Part shown: piece by piece, positions 16,277-25,268 of the stretch
Position numbering within the stretch: position 1 is the stretch's first letter
Layout of the letters: the number at the start of each line of letters is the position of its first letter
Origin: an uncultured Spirochaetales bacterium
GTDB lineage: Bacteria > Spirochaetota > Spirochaetia > Sphaerochaetales > Sphaerochaetaceae
Direction: 5' to 3'
Assembly (NCBI GenBank): GCA_949285145.1
Contig: CASDXQ010000025.1
Coordinates: 1 to 37,170 of the forward strand
Length of the DNA stretch: 37,170 nucleotides
Notes under the pieces: generated by a model
Databases searched by the model: none
What the model was told of the DNA's origin: nothing
Seen by the model: the letters and a program-made list of their open reading frames with translations, nothing else
Made by a program: the position numbers and the translations under genes

Positions 16277-17901
16277 GAAAGAACCCTGATGATCTCAGGA
16301 AGCAGCTGCTTCTTTCTTGAAAGCACCCCGGGAAGGTAATACACCCCCTTCTCCCTTTCCTCATACAGCAGCTTGTAATTCTTCTTGTACTCAGTGGCGA
16401 TCAGCATTGACTCCTCGCTCATCACATTCGTGACAAGCAGCATCGTCCACTCAAGTTTCTCAGCTTTCTTCAGACTCTCAAGGGCAGCAAGATACCTGTC
16501 CCTGACATCACTCATATCAGAGAATGTGGTGACTTCAACCTGTCCGATACCGAAACGCACCGCACACTCGCTGTATATCTTGAAATCGGAAGATACGGCC
16601 TTTGCAGGATCAAGAGAAGACAGGGATGAACCGTTTGAGAAAAGCTCCCTGCAGAATGCATCATAGTCAATACTGAAAGCCGAACAGATCTCGCTGACAG
16701 CATGCATGTCAAGAGAAGTTGCCGTGGGGCTTTTCAGCATCACGGTATCGGAAGAGATGCCTGCAAGCAGGAGTCTCGCGGTAGACTCGTCAAGATCAGC
16801 ACTGTGTCTCTGATACAGATCATAGACAATTGTGCATGTAGAACCGACGGGAGAGGCAATTATGGAAATCGGATTGCGGGTTTTCGGAGCATCCAGCCTG
16901 TGATGGTCAAGGATTTCCACTATTTCGGCATCTTCAAGTCCGGGTACTGACTGCATCGCCTCATTGTGGTCAACCAGAATTATCTTCTGCCTCGGCATAT
17001 TGAGAAAGCAGCGTCTTGTGATGAAACCAATGTACTCACCGCTCTCATGGGAATAAACAGGAAGTCCCCTCTCCTCGCTTTCCGCAAGAATTCCCTTGGC
17101 GGTTTCGAAAAGCATGTCATCTGTTATCCTGAGTGTATTCTTGTGCACCAGAAGGGTATCGACAGCAACCGAAAGACGCAACAGCCTTATTGTCTCTGCA
17201 GTATCCTCATGGGATACATAGACAAAGCCGTCGTAATGGCTCAGATCGATCTGCTGGAGTCCGTCTTCACTCATGCCTGTCAGAATCAGCCCCGGAAGAC
17301 CGGCATCAAGTGCGGCTTTTATATGGTCAAGCCTGTTTCCCACTACGAGCACGGGTTTAGTCCCGCATTCAGACAGACGGCGGCAGAACACCTTGTAGTC
17401 CATGGCACCTACCATGATTGAAGCATGAATCATCTCCTGTCTGCCTTTTTTCAGGAAGAACCCGTTGATGACACGGGGAATGTTCTTCAAAAGGATATCA
17501 TAAACCGGTCTGCGGCCTGTGTTTTCCCTGAGGAAATAACGGTTGATCTCATCAATTGACAGAAGTCCGCGGAACTCATCACCGTCCATTATTGTGACGA
17601 CGGAAGGATTATTCTGATTGTACATATTCACCAGTTCATACACTGGATCGGCGGGATCGAGAACCATTGTGGGCTTTCTGTATATGGAACACACGCGGCT
17701 GAAGACATCCTTGACAAAAAGCGGAGAGGGAATGCCAAGTCCTTCAAGAATCGCCTTAGACTGCACGTTGAGAGGTCCGAGCGCTATCGGAACATACTGA
17801 TTCTCACCGTCGAGAATATTCTTGAGTCTTGAATACGCAATTGCAGATGCAATTGAATCCATATCGGGATTGCGGTGTCCGCTTACATAAATCTGAGCCA
17901 T
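16273..17901 (-). CDS. ppaC: manganese-dependent inorganic pyrophosphatase with CBS/DRTGG insert
   Basis: Family II pyrophosphatase of 542 residues that hydrolyses PPi to phosphate. The DHH domain begins with YVSGHRNPDMDSIASAIAY (metal ligands H, D, D); then comes a long regulatory insert with a CBS motif (PSVVTIMDGDEFRGLLSI), a DRTGG-like segment and a second CBS half (GLPVYSHESGEYIGFITR); the catalytic core resumes with ILVDHNEA, EILDHHRLD and IVYDLYQ, and ends with a DHHA2 domain. In this subfamily adenine nucleotides regulate activity through the CBS pair. AGGAAG lies 5 bases before the ATG. It is divergent from rpiB (58-base gap between starts). Confidence 0.92.
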   Translation of the reverse strand: MAQIYVSGHRNPDMDSIASAIAYSRLKNILDGENQYVPIALGPLNVQSKAILEGLGIPSPLFVKDVFSRVCSIYRKPTMVLDPADPVYELVNMYNQNNPSVVTIMDGDEFRGLLSIDEINRYFLRENTGRRPVYDILLKNIPRVINGFFLKKGRQEMIHASIMVGAMDYKVFCRRLSECGTKPVLVVGNRLDHIKAALDAGLPGLILTGMSEDGLQQIDLSHYDGFVYVSHEDTAETIRLLRLSVAVDTLLVHKNTLRITDDMLFETAKGILAESEERGLPVYSHESGEYIGFITRRCFLNMPRQKIILVDHNEAMQSVPGLEDAEIVEILDHHRLDAPKTRNPISIIASPVGSTCTIVYDLYQRHSADLDESTARLLLAGISSDTVMLKSPTATSLDMHAVSEICSAFSIDYDAFCRELFSNGSSLSSLDPAKAVSSDFKIYSECAVRFGIGQVEVTTFSDMSDVRDRYLAALESLKKAEKLEWTMLLVTNVMSEESMLIATEYKKNYKLLYEEREKGVYYLPGVLSRKKQLLPEIIRVLS

Positions 17902-17959
17902 GTTTTCTTCCTGTACATCTTATGTTAAACTGAGTGAAATCAAAACTCAAGGATATAGA

Positions 17960-18409
17960 ATGGCTAAAGTCGTTGTTGCGAATGATCACGGTGCAGTAGA
18001 ACTTGCACAGAGAATAGTAAGGCATCTTGAAAACAGAGGATATGAAGTCACATATCTCGGTACGGCTACAGAGGAATCCGTTGACTACCCCGACAAGGCA
18101 GAAGAGGCATGTCTTGAATACCTGAAAGGAGGCTATGAATTCGGTGTCGTATGCTGCGGGACAGGAATCGGCATAAGCATGGCTGCCAACAAGATAAGGG
18201 GAATAAGGTGTGCCCTCGTCTGCGATAAGTATTCAGCTGAGATGACAAAAAGACACAACAATCCCTCTTTCATCGCATTCGGAGGAAGGATGGATTACCG
18301 TGACAGCGTTGAGGATATGCTGGATGCCTTCATAAATGCTGACTTTGAAGGCGGACGCCACACAAGAAGAATCGAAAAGCTCATGGCACTGGAGAATGTG
18401 GAAAGATGA
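17960..18409 (+). CDS. rpiB: ribose 5-phosphate isomerase B / RpiB-LacAB family
   Basis: Sugar-phosphate isomerase of 149 residues interconverting ribose 5-phosphate and ribulose 5-phosphate. Motifs: VVVANDHGAVELAQ at the start, VDYPDKAEEAC, the active-site cysteine loop VVCCGTGIGISMAANK near residue 65, and KRHNNPSFIAFGGR near 98. AAGGA lies 6 bases before the chosen ATG; the 20 codons further upstream are not conserved-looking and overlap the ppaC start region. Its stop overlaps the start of the following restriction gene as ATGA, although that gene looks foreign. Confidence 0.88.
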   Translation: MAKVVVANDHGAVELAQRIVRHLENRGYEVTYLGTATEESVDYPDKAEEACLEYLKGGYEFGVVCCGTGIGISMAANKIRGIRCALVCDKYSAEMTKRHNNPSFIAFGGRMDYRDSVEDMLDAFINADFEGGRHTRRIEKLMALENVER

Positions 18410-19089
18410 ATTATGTATACGATCATTTTAGAAATATTCTAGGAAAAGAATATGAATATTCCGGCTTGGAAATTGCTTATAATATATATACGAAAGTTCA
18501 ACGGACGGAAACAGAAATCTCAGTTTTTTTGAATAAATTTTGCAATGGATTTAATTCAAGACCTTCAAAGAGAATAGCAAATCCAACAAAAACAATTGCA
18601 GATCCTCTTGTATTGGATATCCTGAAAAACAGAATCAAGGATTTATCTGACAATGAAATCCGATTAATAGGAGTCGGACATAAAGTTGCAATGGGCGCAG
18701 AAAACATTATTGGTTTGATTCTTGAAGAATATATACATTCCAAGCTAATCCGTTTTGGCTGGACATCTTGTTGGGGTAACTGCATAAAAGCAGTTGACTT
18801 CTGTTCAACAACAGGCTCGCTTCTTCAGGTAAAAAATAAAAGCAATACAGAAAATAGTTCAAGCAATAAAATCAGACAAAACACAGAAATCATAAAGTGG
18901 TACCGCTTTAATGCAAACACAGGAAAAACTAACTGGCAGTTATTAAACGATATCACACGTGTCAATAATTTGCTTACAGAAAAAGACTTTCAAGAGTTTG
19001 CATTAACCCTCATCAAAAATAATCCTAAAGCATTGTGCATCGCAAATGATGATGCACAATTCCTACTGCACTATGTTAAAACAGACTAA
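18406..19089 (+). CDS. type II restriction endonuclease, probably SinI-like
   Basis: Protein of 227 residues beside a convergent 5-methylcytosine methylase. A PD-(D/E)XK-type site is suggested by LILEEYIHSKL, then CIKAVDFCSTTGSLLQVKNK (D, then Q-x-K) near residue 135-145, followed by SNTENSSSNKIRQ and EIIKWYRFNANTGKTNW, which resemble the SinI family cutting GGWCC. The family assignment is from memory of the pattern, so the site specificity is tentative. The gene is visibly AT-rich compared with rpiB, consistent with transfer, yet its ATG overlaps the rpiB stop by 4 bases, so it has no own leader. The next in-frame ATG is about 94 codons in, so this start is the only reasonable one. Its 3' end overlaps the methylase 3' end by 14 bases. 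Confidence 0.72.
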   Translation: MNYVYDHFRNILGKEYEYSGLEIAYNIYTKVQRTETEISVFLNKFCNGFNSRPSKRIANPTKTIADPLVLDILKNRIKDLSDNEIRLIGVGHKVAMGAENIIGLILEEYIHSKLIRFGWTSCWGNCIKAVDFCSTTGSLLQVKNKSNTENSSSNKIRQNTEIIKWYRFNANTGKTNWQLLNDITRVNNLLTEKDFQEFALTLIKNNPKALCIANDDAQFLLHYVKTD

Positions 19090-20503
19090 GCTGCTCCGAT
19101 CTGTGCATTAACTTATTTTTCATCTGATTTCTAAAAGATATATCATCAGTATTTTTATATCTTGAAAACGGAAAGCCAGAGGGGGGAAGCTCTGGTGTTT
19201 TATTTTCGAGTAAACTTACAATTTGTTTTCCGATAGCCCGTCCTAAACTAACAGGAACAGCATTACCTATTTGCCTATATTTGTCCTTGATTGAACCAAA
19301 AAGTTTCCAAGTGTCTGGAAATTCCTGAATTCTTTTATACTCCTGAATACTCAATGGTCTATCATATATTGGATGACATAAATCCGTTGCAGGCATTGTA
19401 GGATCCGTTACTAAAGTAGGCGCAGGCTTAGAAAAATCCAGACGTCTTAAAAACCCTGTTTTACCACCTCCTAAATAATAAGAAGCCCCCAATGCCTCTT
19501 TTTGTAAATTAACAGGAAGATCCTTCCAATACTGGCCCTCCTTAAGCAACCTGTAATATTTTAATCTTTTTTCAGGGAAATTAAGATATTCTTGTTTATT
19601 TTCATCCAAACCGGATAATGCTTGCCCAAGCGTCTTCCACTCCGGAAGGTTATAAATGCCATTTTCACTGTTTGTCGGCTTCAGATATGGCACTCTATTG
19701 CCGTCTCTGGAACAGAAAATAATAACCCTTTCCCTCTTTTGTGGCGCCCCATAATTTGCAGCATTATAAAGATTAAAAGATACTGTATATCCTGCTTTTT
19801 CCAATTTATCCAAAATATATGCCAAGGCACCGCCTTTCTCCTGATGCGGTGTTTGAGCTGCATATCCAAAATTCTTATTATCAGGATAATCCATCATATA
19901 GGGAGCAGATAAAAGACCTCTCACGTTTTCAATTACAGCATACTTGGGTCTCAAATCTATTATTCTATTGATAAAAGTCAAAAAGACATTTCCTCTTGCA
20001 TCCTTAAAAGATTCTCTCTTTCCTGCTGTGCTAAAAGCCTGACAAGGAGGCCCTCCTATTATCAGATCAATATCTTCATCTTTTTTTAACCCCGCATAAA
20101 CTAAAATATCATCTTTGTTATACTTATTAATATCACCAATTAAGCCGATATTTGGACAATTCAATAAAATCGTTTTTCTTGTATTGGGATCAATTTCAGA
20201 AGCCAGAATAGGCTCTAATCCAGCTTGTATCAAACCTATGTCAAGCCCCATGGCACCGGTGAAAAAACTCAATACGTTATATTTGGAATCAATTTGATTT
20301 GACCTTTTCTGATCTGGAACATCCCCACATAATTGAAAAATAAGATTTCTATTTTCGAATAAAGAAGAATTAATAACCCATGTCTTACCTACCATGGATG
20401 CAGGGATAATTTTTTTTGAAATCAATAAGCGTATATATTGTGGAGTAAGGTGTAACTTCTCTGCTGTTTCACTGACGGATAGGTACTGCTTTGTATTTTC
20501 CAT
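19076..20503 (-). CDS. DNA (cytosine-5) methyltransferase with N-terminal helix-turn-helix
   Basis: Modification enzyme of 475 residues pairing with the endonuclease. It carries the C5 motifs: I (NVLSFFTGAMGLDIGL), IV with the catalytic Cys (GGPPCQAFSTAGKR), VI (VIENVRGLL), VIII (NYGAPQKRERVI) and X (QIGNAVPVSLGRAIG). Residues 7-45 (YLSVSETAEKLHLTPQYIRL...GKTWVI) form an excisionase/MerR-like helix-turn-helix, as in methylases that repress their own gene; that role here is inferred. The chosen ATG puts the helix-turn-helix at the N-terminus; an ATG at 20527 would add eight residues. No Shine-Dalgarno is seen. No separate controller (C) protein gene is present. Confidence 0.87.
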   Translation of the reverse strand: MENTKQYLSVSETAEKLHLTPQYIRLLISKKIIPASMVGKTWVINSSLFENRNLIFQLCGDVPDQKRSNQIDSKYNVLSFFTGAMGLDIGLIQAGLEPILASEIDPNTRKTILLNCPNIGLIGDINKYNKDDILVYAGLKKDEDIDLIIGGPPCQAFSTAGKRESFKDARGNVFLTFINRIIDLRPKYAVIENVRGLLSAPYMMDYPDNKNFGYAAQTPHQEKGGALAYILDKLEKAGYTVSFNLYNAANYGAPQKRERVIIFCSRDGNRVPYLKPTNSENGIYNLPEWKTLGQALSGLDENKQEYLNFPEKRLKYYRLLKEGQYWKDLPVNLQKEALGASYYLGGGKTGFLRRLDFSKPAPTLVTDPTMPATDLCHPIYDRPLSIQEYKRIQEFPDTWKLFGSIKDKYRQIGNAVPVSLGRAIGKQIVSLLENKTPELPPSGFPFSRYKNTDDISFRNQMKNKLMHRSEQLSLF

Positions 20504-20509
20504 ATACAC

Positions 20510-20539
20510 ATAATAATAAAGTACCATTATTATAGTCAA
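20510..20539 (-). promoter_or_regulatory. methylase promoter with a palindrome in the spacer
   Basis: On the minus strand TTGACT (20539-20534), 18 bases, TATTAT (20515-20510), then 6 bases to the ATG, which would make the mRNA leaderless. The spacer holds an inverted repeat, ATAATAA-N7-TTATTAT (20513-20533). This is a plausible operator for the methylase's own helix-turn-helix. Confidence 0.5.
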
Positions 20540-20577
20540 TATCTCAATCCATATGCACGTGAAACACATTTATAAAC

Positions 20578-20603
20578 AAAAAAGGACTGCAACAACACAG
20601 TCC
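20578..20603 (-). terminator. rpsU terminator
   Basis: On the minus strand GGACTG, 8 bases, CAGTCC, then TTTTTTG, 26 bases after the rpsU stop. A classic factor-independent terminator. It marks the right edge of the restriction-modification island. Confidence 0.82.
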
Positions 20604-20628
20604 CATCTTAAAAACATCAGTTAAGAGC

Positions 20629-20838
20629 TCAATAAGCTTTTGAAGCATGGATCTTGCGGACCTTCTTCATCTGCTTGCGGGCCAAAGCCTTATTCTTTCT
20701 GTTAAGGATTGTAGAGGGCTTTTCATAATACTGACGCTTTTTCCATTCGCGGATGATACCTTCTTTCTCGACCATTCTCTTGAATCTCTTGATCGATTTC
20801 TCCAAAGGTTCATTCTCGTCAACTTTTACGTATGCCAT
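20629..20838 (-). CDS. rpsU: 30S ribosomal protein S21
   Basis: Small basic ribosomal protein of 69 residues. The sequence [21 protein letters not shown] with [19 protein letters not shown] and a Lys/Arg-rich tail ending KIHASKAY is typical of bS21. The ATG at 20838 follows AAGGGGGTGATGAATAT, an unusually long anti-Shine-Dalgarno complement; the nine codons further upstream are not conserved-looking. Downstream of argD in the same direction, 101 bases after its stop, with its own terminator. Confidence 0.93.
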   Translation of the reverse strand: MAYVKVDENEPLEKSIKRFKRMVEKEGIIREWKKRQYYEKPSTILNRKNKALARKQMKKVRKIHASKAY

Positions 20839-20939
20839 ATATTCATCACCCCCTTCCTGCTCCACAGGTCAAAGATAAATTGCTGCTATCCACAACATTT
20901 GTCGAGTTTGCACCAAAAGCAGAACTTCGTCAAGTGGCA

Positions 20940-22121
20940 TCACATCCCGCCAATGACCTGTGCGACTATGGATGCAGCCTTGTCAATATCCTCCGCTGAT
21001 GCAATGAGAGGCGGAACGAAACGCAGCACATTGACCCCTGCAGAACATACAAGCAGACCTTTTTCCATACAAAGTGAGACAACATCCCTCACAGGAACCT
21101 TCAGTTCAAGTCCCTGCATGAATCCCATGCCCCTTGCCTGGGTGACTTTGTCAGGATACCTGCGGACAATCTCTTCCAGCTTTTCTTTCAGATACATCCC
21201 GTTAACCCTTGCATTCCGGGAAAGCATCTCCAGCTTTGACAGCACAACGCAGGCAAGAGCACAGGAGGCGACATTACCTCCGAATGTCGCGGCATGATCG
21301 CCGGGAGAGAATATGTCCTCTGCCTTTTCAAAGGCAACAGCCGCACCGAGCGGAAGGCCTCCTCCTATCGCCTTTGCAAGTGTCATTATATCGGGCGTGA
21401 CGGAATAGTTCTGGAAGCAGAAAGGCTTTCCTGTCCTTCCCATACCGCACTGGACCTCATCAAAGATGAGAAGCGCATCATGCTCATCGCACAGACTGCG
21501 CAGTGCGCAGAGGAATCCTGCATCTGCCGGGATTATTCCTCCTTCACCCTGAAGCGGTTCGACAATTACTGCGGCAACTCTGTCATTCATGACTTTTCTC
21601 ACTGAATCAATATCGTTGAAGTCCGCATAGACAACATCAGGAAGCATAGGAGAAAAGCCCTTGTGGTATTTATCCTGACCGGTAAGTGTCACGGCACCAT
21701 ACGTTCTGCCGTGGAAAGAATGATTGAATGAAATTATGATGCTCTTTGCCTTTGCACTGCCTCTCTTCCTTGCCATCTTTATCGCAGCCTCATTCGCCTC
21801 TGCGCCGCTGTTGCAGAAGAATACCTGGGAGGAACCCGCAATTTCATTGATAAGCTTCGCGGCCTGAACCGCCTTGCTGTTGTAATAAAGATTTGAAGTG
21901 TGAAGCACCCCGCTGTCCATGACTTCCAGCAGGGCATTCCTCTCATCCTCATTGCCGTAGCCCAGAGCATTGACGGCAATGCCGGCAACGAAATCCAGAT
22001 AGCTTTTACCGTCCTCATCGAAAAGATACATTCCCTTTCCACCTCTTATGGCAATTGGGAACTGGGAATAGTTCTTCATATAGTTTTCCATTCCCAGAGC
22101 AGCAACTTCAGCATTTGTCAT
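20940..22121 (-). CDS. argD: acetylornithine aminotransferase
   Basis: PLP-dependent class III aminotransferase of 393 residues, converting N-acetylglutamate semialdehyde to N-acetylornithine. Motifs: SYLDFVAGIAVNALGYG near 40, SQVFFCNSGAEANEAAIKMAR near 98, IFDEVQCGMGRTG near 219 and the PLP lysine in TLAKAIGGGLPLGAAVAF near 250. Last gene of argC-argJ-argB-argD; its ATG overlaps the argB stop by 4 bases, with AAGGAGG upstream. Confidence 0.9.
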   Translation of the reverse strand: MTNAEVAALGMENYMKNYSQFPIAIRGGKGMYLFDEDGKSYLDFVAGIAVNALGYGNEDERNALLEVMDSGVLHTSNLYYNSKAVQAAKLINEIAGSSQVFFCNSGAEANEAAIKMARKRGSAKAKSIIISFNHSFHGRTYGAVTLTGQDKYHKGFSPMLPDVVYADFNDIDSVRKVMNDRVAAVIVEPLQGEGGIIPADAGFLCALRSLCDEHDALLIFDEVQCGMGRTGKPFCFQNYSVTPDIMTLAKAIGGGLPLGAAVAFEKAEDIFSPGDHAATFGGNVASCALACVVLSKLEMLSRNARVNGMYLKEKLEEIVRRYPDKVTQARGMGFMQGLELKVPVRDVVSLCMEKGLLVCSAGVNVLRFVPPLIASAEDIDKAASIVAQVIGGM

Positions 22122-23002
22122 TCTCTTTCCTCCTTATCCTGGACGACCATCGTTCCGATACCTCTGGCAGTGAAGATCTCAAGCAAGATTGAATGAGGCA
22201 GTCTGCCGTCAAGCACGTGAACCGTCTTTACTCCCCTTTTGAGCGCATCCATGCAGCATTCGGTCTTCGGAATCATCCCTCCGCTGATGACTCCGTCAGC
22301 GATAAGCTCCTTTGCTTCTGATACGTTCATGCGGCGTATTATCGAGGAAGGATCATCCTTGTCCTTGAGAATTCCCTCAACATCCGTCATGAACACAAGC
22401 TTCTGCGCACCCAGCGCACCTGCTATCGCACTTGCCGCATAATCTGCATTGATATTGTATGTCTGGGAATAGGCATCCACGCCGATGGGACTTATGACAG
22501 GTACGTATCCGGATTCAATAAGAGTCCCCACCAGCGATATATTCACATTCTCGATTTCACCCACAAAGCCGATATCAAGACCGTTTTCGAAAACCTTCTT
22601 CTTCGCACACAGCGTATGGCCGTCCTTGCCGTTTATGCCGCAGGAAGGGATTCCAACAGCCTCAAGACTTTCCACAAGACTTTTGCCAATCGAACCTGAT
22701 AGAACCATCTCGGCAACGGAAGCCGTTTCCTTATCGGTAACTCTCAGCCCGTCAATGAACTCAGTATCCTTGCCAAGCCTGTCAAGCAGACTGGTTATCT
22801 CCTTGCCGCCCCCATGCACGATGACAGGTTTCAGCCCGATGAACTTCAAAAGCGCAATATCCTTGATGACAGATTTCTTCAGCCGTTCATCAACCATGGC
22901 GGAGCCGCCGTATTTGACTACGACGATGGTTCCGCTGAATTTCCTTATATAAGGGATGGCCTCTATCAGCACATCCGCCTTCTTCATCTCTTCTTCGTAC
23001 AT
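22118..23002 (-). CDS. argB: acetylglutamate kinase
   Basis: Amino-acid kinase of 294 residues that phosphorylates N-acetylglutamate. Motifs: IVVVKYGGSAMVD near 26, PVIVHGGGKEITSLLDRLG near 58, NINADYAASAIAGALGAQKL near 180 and VFMTDVEGIL. The N-terminal extension MYEEEMKKADVLIEAIPYIRK is of the type associated with arginine feedback-sensitive, hexameric enzymes, so feedback inhibition is possible. It starts 1 base after the argJ stop. Confidence 0.92.
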   Translation of the reverse strand: MYEEEMKKADVLIEAIPYIRKFSGTIVVVKYGGSAMVDERLKKSVIKDIALLKFIGLKPVIVHGGGKEITSLLDRLGKDTEFIDGLRVTDKETASVAEMVLSGSIGKSLVESLEAVGIPSCGINGKDGHTLCAKKKVFENGLDIGFVGEIENVNISLVGTLIESGYVPVISPIGVDAYSQTYNINADYAASAIAGALGAQKLVFMTDVEGILKDKDDPSSIIRRMNVSEAKELIADGVISGGMIPKTECCMDALKRGVKTVHVLDGRLPHSILLEIFTARGIGTMVVQDKEERE

Positions 23003-23003
23003 A

Positions 23004-24212
23004 CTAGCTTCTGTAATCTCCGTTTATCCTGACATAATCATAAGTCAGGTCACATCCCCAGGCGGTTGCACATGCGCTTCCATCGTGCAGAACGGCCCTG
23101 ACGCATATCTCTTTCTCAAGAAGTATCTTCTTTGCCTCATCCTCATCGAAGACAATGGGACTTCCGCTTTTGAGCACCTGGATGCTGCCGGCAGCGGAGG
23201 AATAGAAGAGGTCAACTTTATCCAAAGAGAAGGAGGCGCCTGAATACCCCATCGCACAAAGAATCCGTCCCCAGTTGGCATCACTGCCGAAGAAAGCCGC
23301 CTTGACAAGAGAGGAAGAGACGACGGACCGTGCGAGGGCTCTGGCATCATTTTGTCCGGCTGCACCCTCAACTTTCATTTCAATAAAGCGGTCAGCCCCC
23401 TCTCCGTCCTTCACGATCTTCTTTGCAAGTTCCCTCAGGACATAGTCGAAGGCTTTGCTGAATGCAATATATGAGTCGCTGCCTTTTTCTATCATCTTGT
23501 TTCCGGCCATGCCGTTTGCAAGGACTATGACCGTATCGTTTGTGGATGTGTCTCCATCCACCGATATCATATTGAAAGTATCTTCGACCGTGGTCCCCAG
23601 GAGTTCCTGAAGCACATCATGGCTTATTGCGGCATCACTTGTTATGAAGCAGAGCATCGTCGCCATATTCGGATGGATCATTCCGGATCCTTTCGCCATC
23701 CCCGCAATCCTCACTTCCTTTCCTTCAAGGTTTACAGAAACGCAGACTTCTTTCTTCACGGTATCGGTTGTGAGAATGGCCTCGGCTGCGGCTTCCCCGT
23801 CTTTCCCCAGTGCTGAGACAAGAGAGTCAATCCCTTTCTTTATCTTCGTCATGTCAAGCATCTGGCCGATGACGCCGGTGGAGGAGACGAAGACCTCGTC
23901 AGAATCGATCCCGAGTGCCGATGCGGCATAAGAGGCTGTTTCCTCACAGTCTCTGTAACCCTGACCTCCGGTACAGGCATTCGCATTTCCGCTGTTCACA
24001 ACAACAGCACGGGCACAGCCCTTTTCAAGTATCTTCATATCATAAAGAACAGGAGCGGCCTTTACCCTGTTCGTCGTGAACGCTGCGGCTGAAACCGCAG
24101 GACATTCAGAGACGATCAGAGCCATATCCTTCCGGCTTTTCTTCAGCCCAGCATGAATGCCCGAAGCACTGAACCCCGCAGGACTTGCAATATTTCCTTC
24201 AATTATGTTCAT
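23004..24212 (-). CDS. argJ: glutamate N-acetyltransferase / amino-acid acetyltransferase
   Basis: About 402 residues. ArgJ moves the acetyl group from N-acetylornithine to glutamate (recycling route) and in bifunctional forms also uses acetyl-CoA. The precursor self-cleaves at a Thr in KGSGMIHPNMATMLCFITSD (PNMATML, near residue 185). Other signatures are AAFTTNRVKAAPVLYD near 45 and VVNSGNANACTGGQGYRDC near 83. The ATG at 24212 follows GGAG by 5 bases and fits the family start MNIIEGNIASPAGF; 15 codons upstream in the same frame are not conserved. No argA or argE is in the window, as expected with the ArgJ route. Confidence 0.92.
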   Translation of the reverse strand: MNIIEGNIASPAGFSASGIHAGLKKSRKDMALIVSECPAVSAAAFTTNRVKAAPVLYDMKILEKGCARAVVVNSGNANACTGGQGYRDCEETASYAASALGIDSDEVFVSSTGVIGQMLDMTKIKKGIDSLVSALGKDGEAAAEAILTTDTVKKEVCVSVNLEGKEVRIAGMAKGSGMIHPNMATMLCFITSDAAISHDVLQELLGTTVEDTFNMISVDGDTSTNDTVIVLANGMAGNKMIEKGSDSYIAFSKAFDYVLRELAKKIVKDGEGADRFIEMKVEGAAGQNDARALARSVVSSSLVKAAFFGSDANWGRILCAMGYSGASFSLDKVDLFYSSAAGSIQVLKSGSPIVFDEDEAKKILLEKEICVRAVLHDGSACATAWGCDLTYDYVRINGDYRS

Positions 24213-24220
24213 AAAAACTC

Positions 24221-25258
24221 CTACATCGTGCATGACGGTAAATGCTCCAGAGCGCACTTCTCATCCAGCCCCGTTATTATGTTCATGTTCTGCACCGCCT
24301 GACCGGCAGCGCCTTTCATCAGATTGTCAATGGCCGAAAGGACGATTATGTTACCGGTTCTCTCATCCCTCCTGTACCAGATATCGGCAAAATTGCTTCC
24401 CCTGACATTTCTCGTCTCAGGCATAGATGAGACAAGGCGGATGAAATATTCACCGGCATAGCACTCATCGTAAGCCGCCTTTATATCTTCATCGCTTACG
24501 CCTTTCACATACTTTGCATAGCAGGTTGCGAGAATTCCCCTGTTCATCGGCACGAGGTGAGGAGTGAACTGCAGGACTATGTCACTGCCGGCGGCAATGG
24601 AGAGTTCCTGTTCTATCTCCGGTGTGTGCCGGTGTGTTGACACGCCATAGGCCTTGAAGGATTCATTCACTTCGCAGAAAAGGGATGAAGTCTTGTTTCC
24701 CCTTCCGGCTCCTGAAGTGCCTGATGCCGCATCGATTATGATTGTGGATGTGTCAACAAGATGATGTCTTACCAGAGGATAGAGAGCGAGAATCGATGCC
24801 GTGGTATAACAGCCGGGATTGGCTATCAGTCTCTTTCCCCTGATACTGTCTCTGTGAATTTCAGGAAGGCCGTACGCCGCTTTCTTCAGCAGCTCCTTAT
24901 TACCGTGCTCCATCCTGTACCATTTCTCATACACCCCTGCATCATGCAGACGGAAATCGGCACCAAGATCTATGATGCATGTCTTTTTCAGCATATCTTC
25001 TGTCACGGAAGCTGATGCGATGCCCGCAGGCAGGGCCATGAATACAACATCGGCAGCATCGGAAGCCGCAGCCAGATCATCACTCATCAGCGTAAGATCG
25101 CAGTGTCCCTGGTACATAGGATAGACTTCGCTGAATTTCCTCCCCTCATACGAATGGGAGGCAAGATAGACAAGCTCCACATCCTTATGCGAGATGAGCA
25201 GACGTACAAGTTCGCATCCGGCATAGCCGGTGGCACCGAGTATAGCAGCTTTTATCAT
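24221..25258 (-). CDS. argC: N-acetyl-gamma-glutamyl-phosphate reductase
   Basis: About 345 residues, NADPH-dependent reduction of N-acetylglutamyl phosphate to the semialdehyde. Motifs: IKAAILGATGYAGCELVRLL (Rossmann GxxGxxG) at residue 2, the catalytic cysteine in IANPGCYTTASILALYPL near 150 and STHRHTPEIEQEL near 210. The ATG at 25258 follows AAGGAAGACAG; an ATG eleven codons upstream lacks a ribosome site and reads through the promoter. First gene of the arg operon; 8 bases separate it from argJ. Confidence 0.92.
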   Translation of the reverse strand: MIKAAILGATGYAGCELVRLLISHKDVELVYLASHSYEGRKFSEVYPMYQGHCDLTLMSDDLAAASDAADVVFMALPAGIASASVTEDMLKKTCIIDLGADFRLHDAGVYEKWYRMEHGNKELLKKAAYGLPEIHRDSIRGKRLIANPGCYTTASILALYPLVRHHLVDTSTIIIDAASGTSGAGRGNKTSSLFCEVNESFKAYGVSTHRHTPEIEQELSIAAGSDIVLQFTPHLVPMNRGILATCYAKYVKGVSDEDIKAAYDECYAGEYFIRLVSSMPETRNVRGSNFADIWYRRDERTGNIIVLSAIDNLMKGAAGQAVQNMNIITGLDEKCALEHLPSCTM

Positions 25259-25268
25259 TCTGTCTTCC

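Noticed and set aside
17900-17959. Longer rpiB start 20 codons upstream
   Set aside because: That stretch overlaps the ppaC start region and the promoter; the ATG at 17960 has AAGGA at good spacing and the conserved VVVANDHG start.
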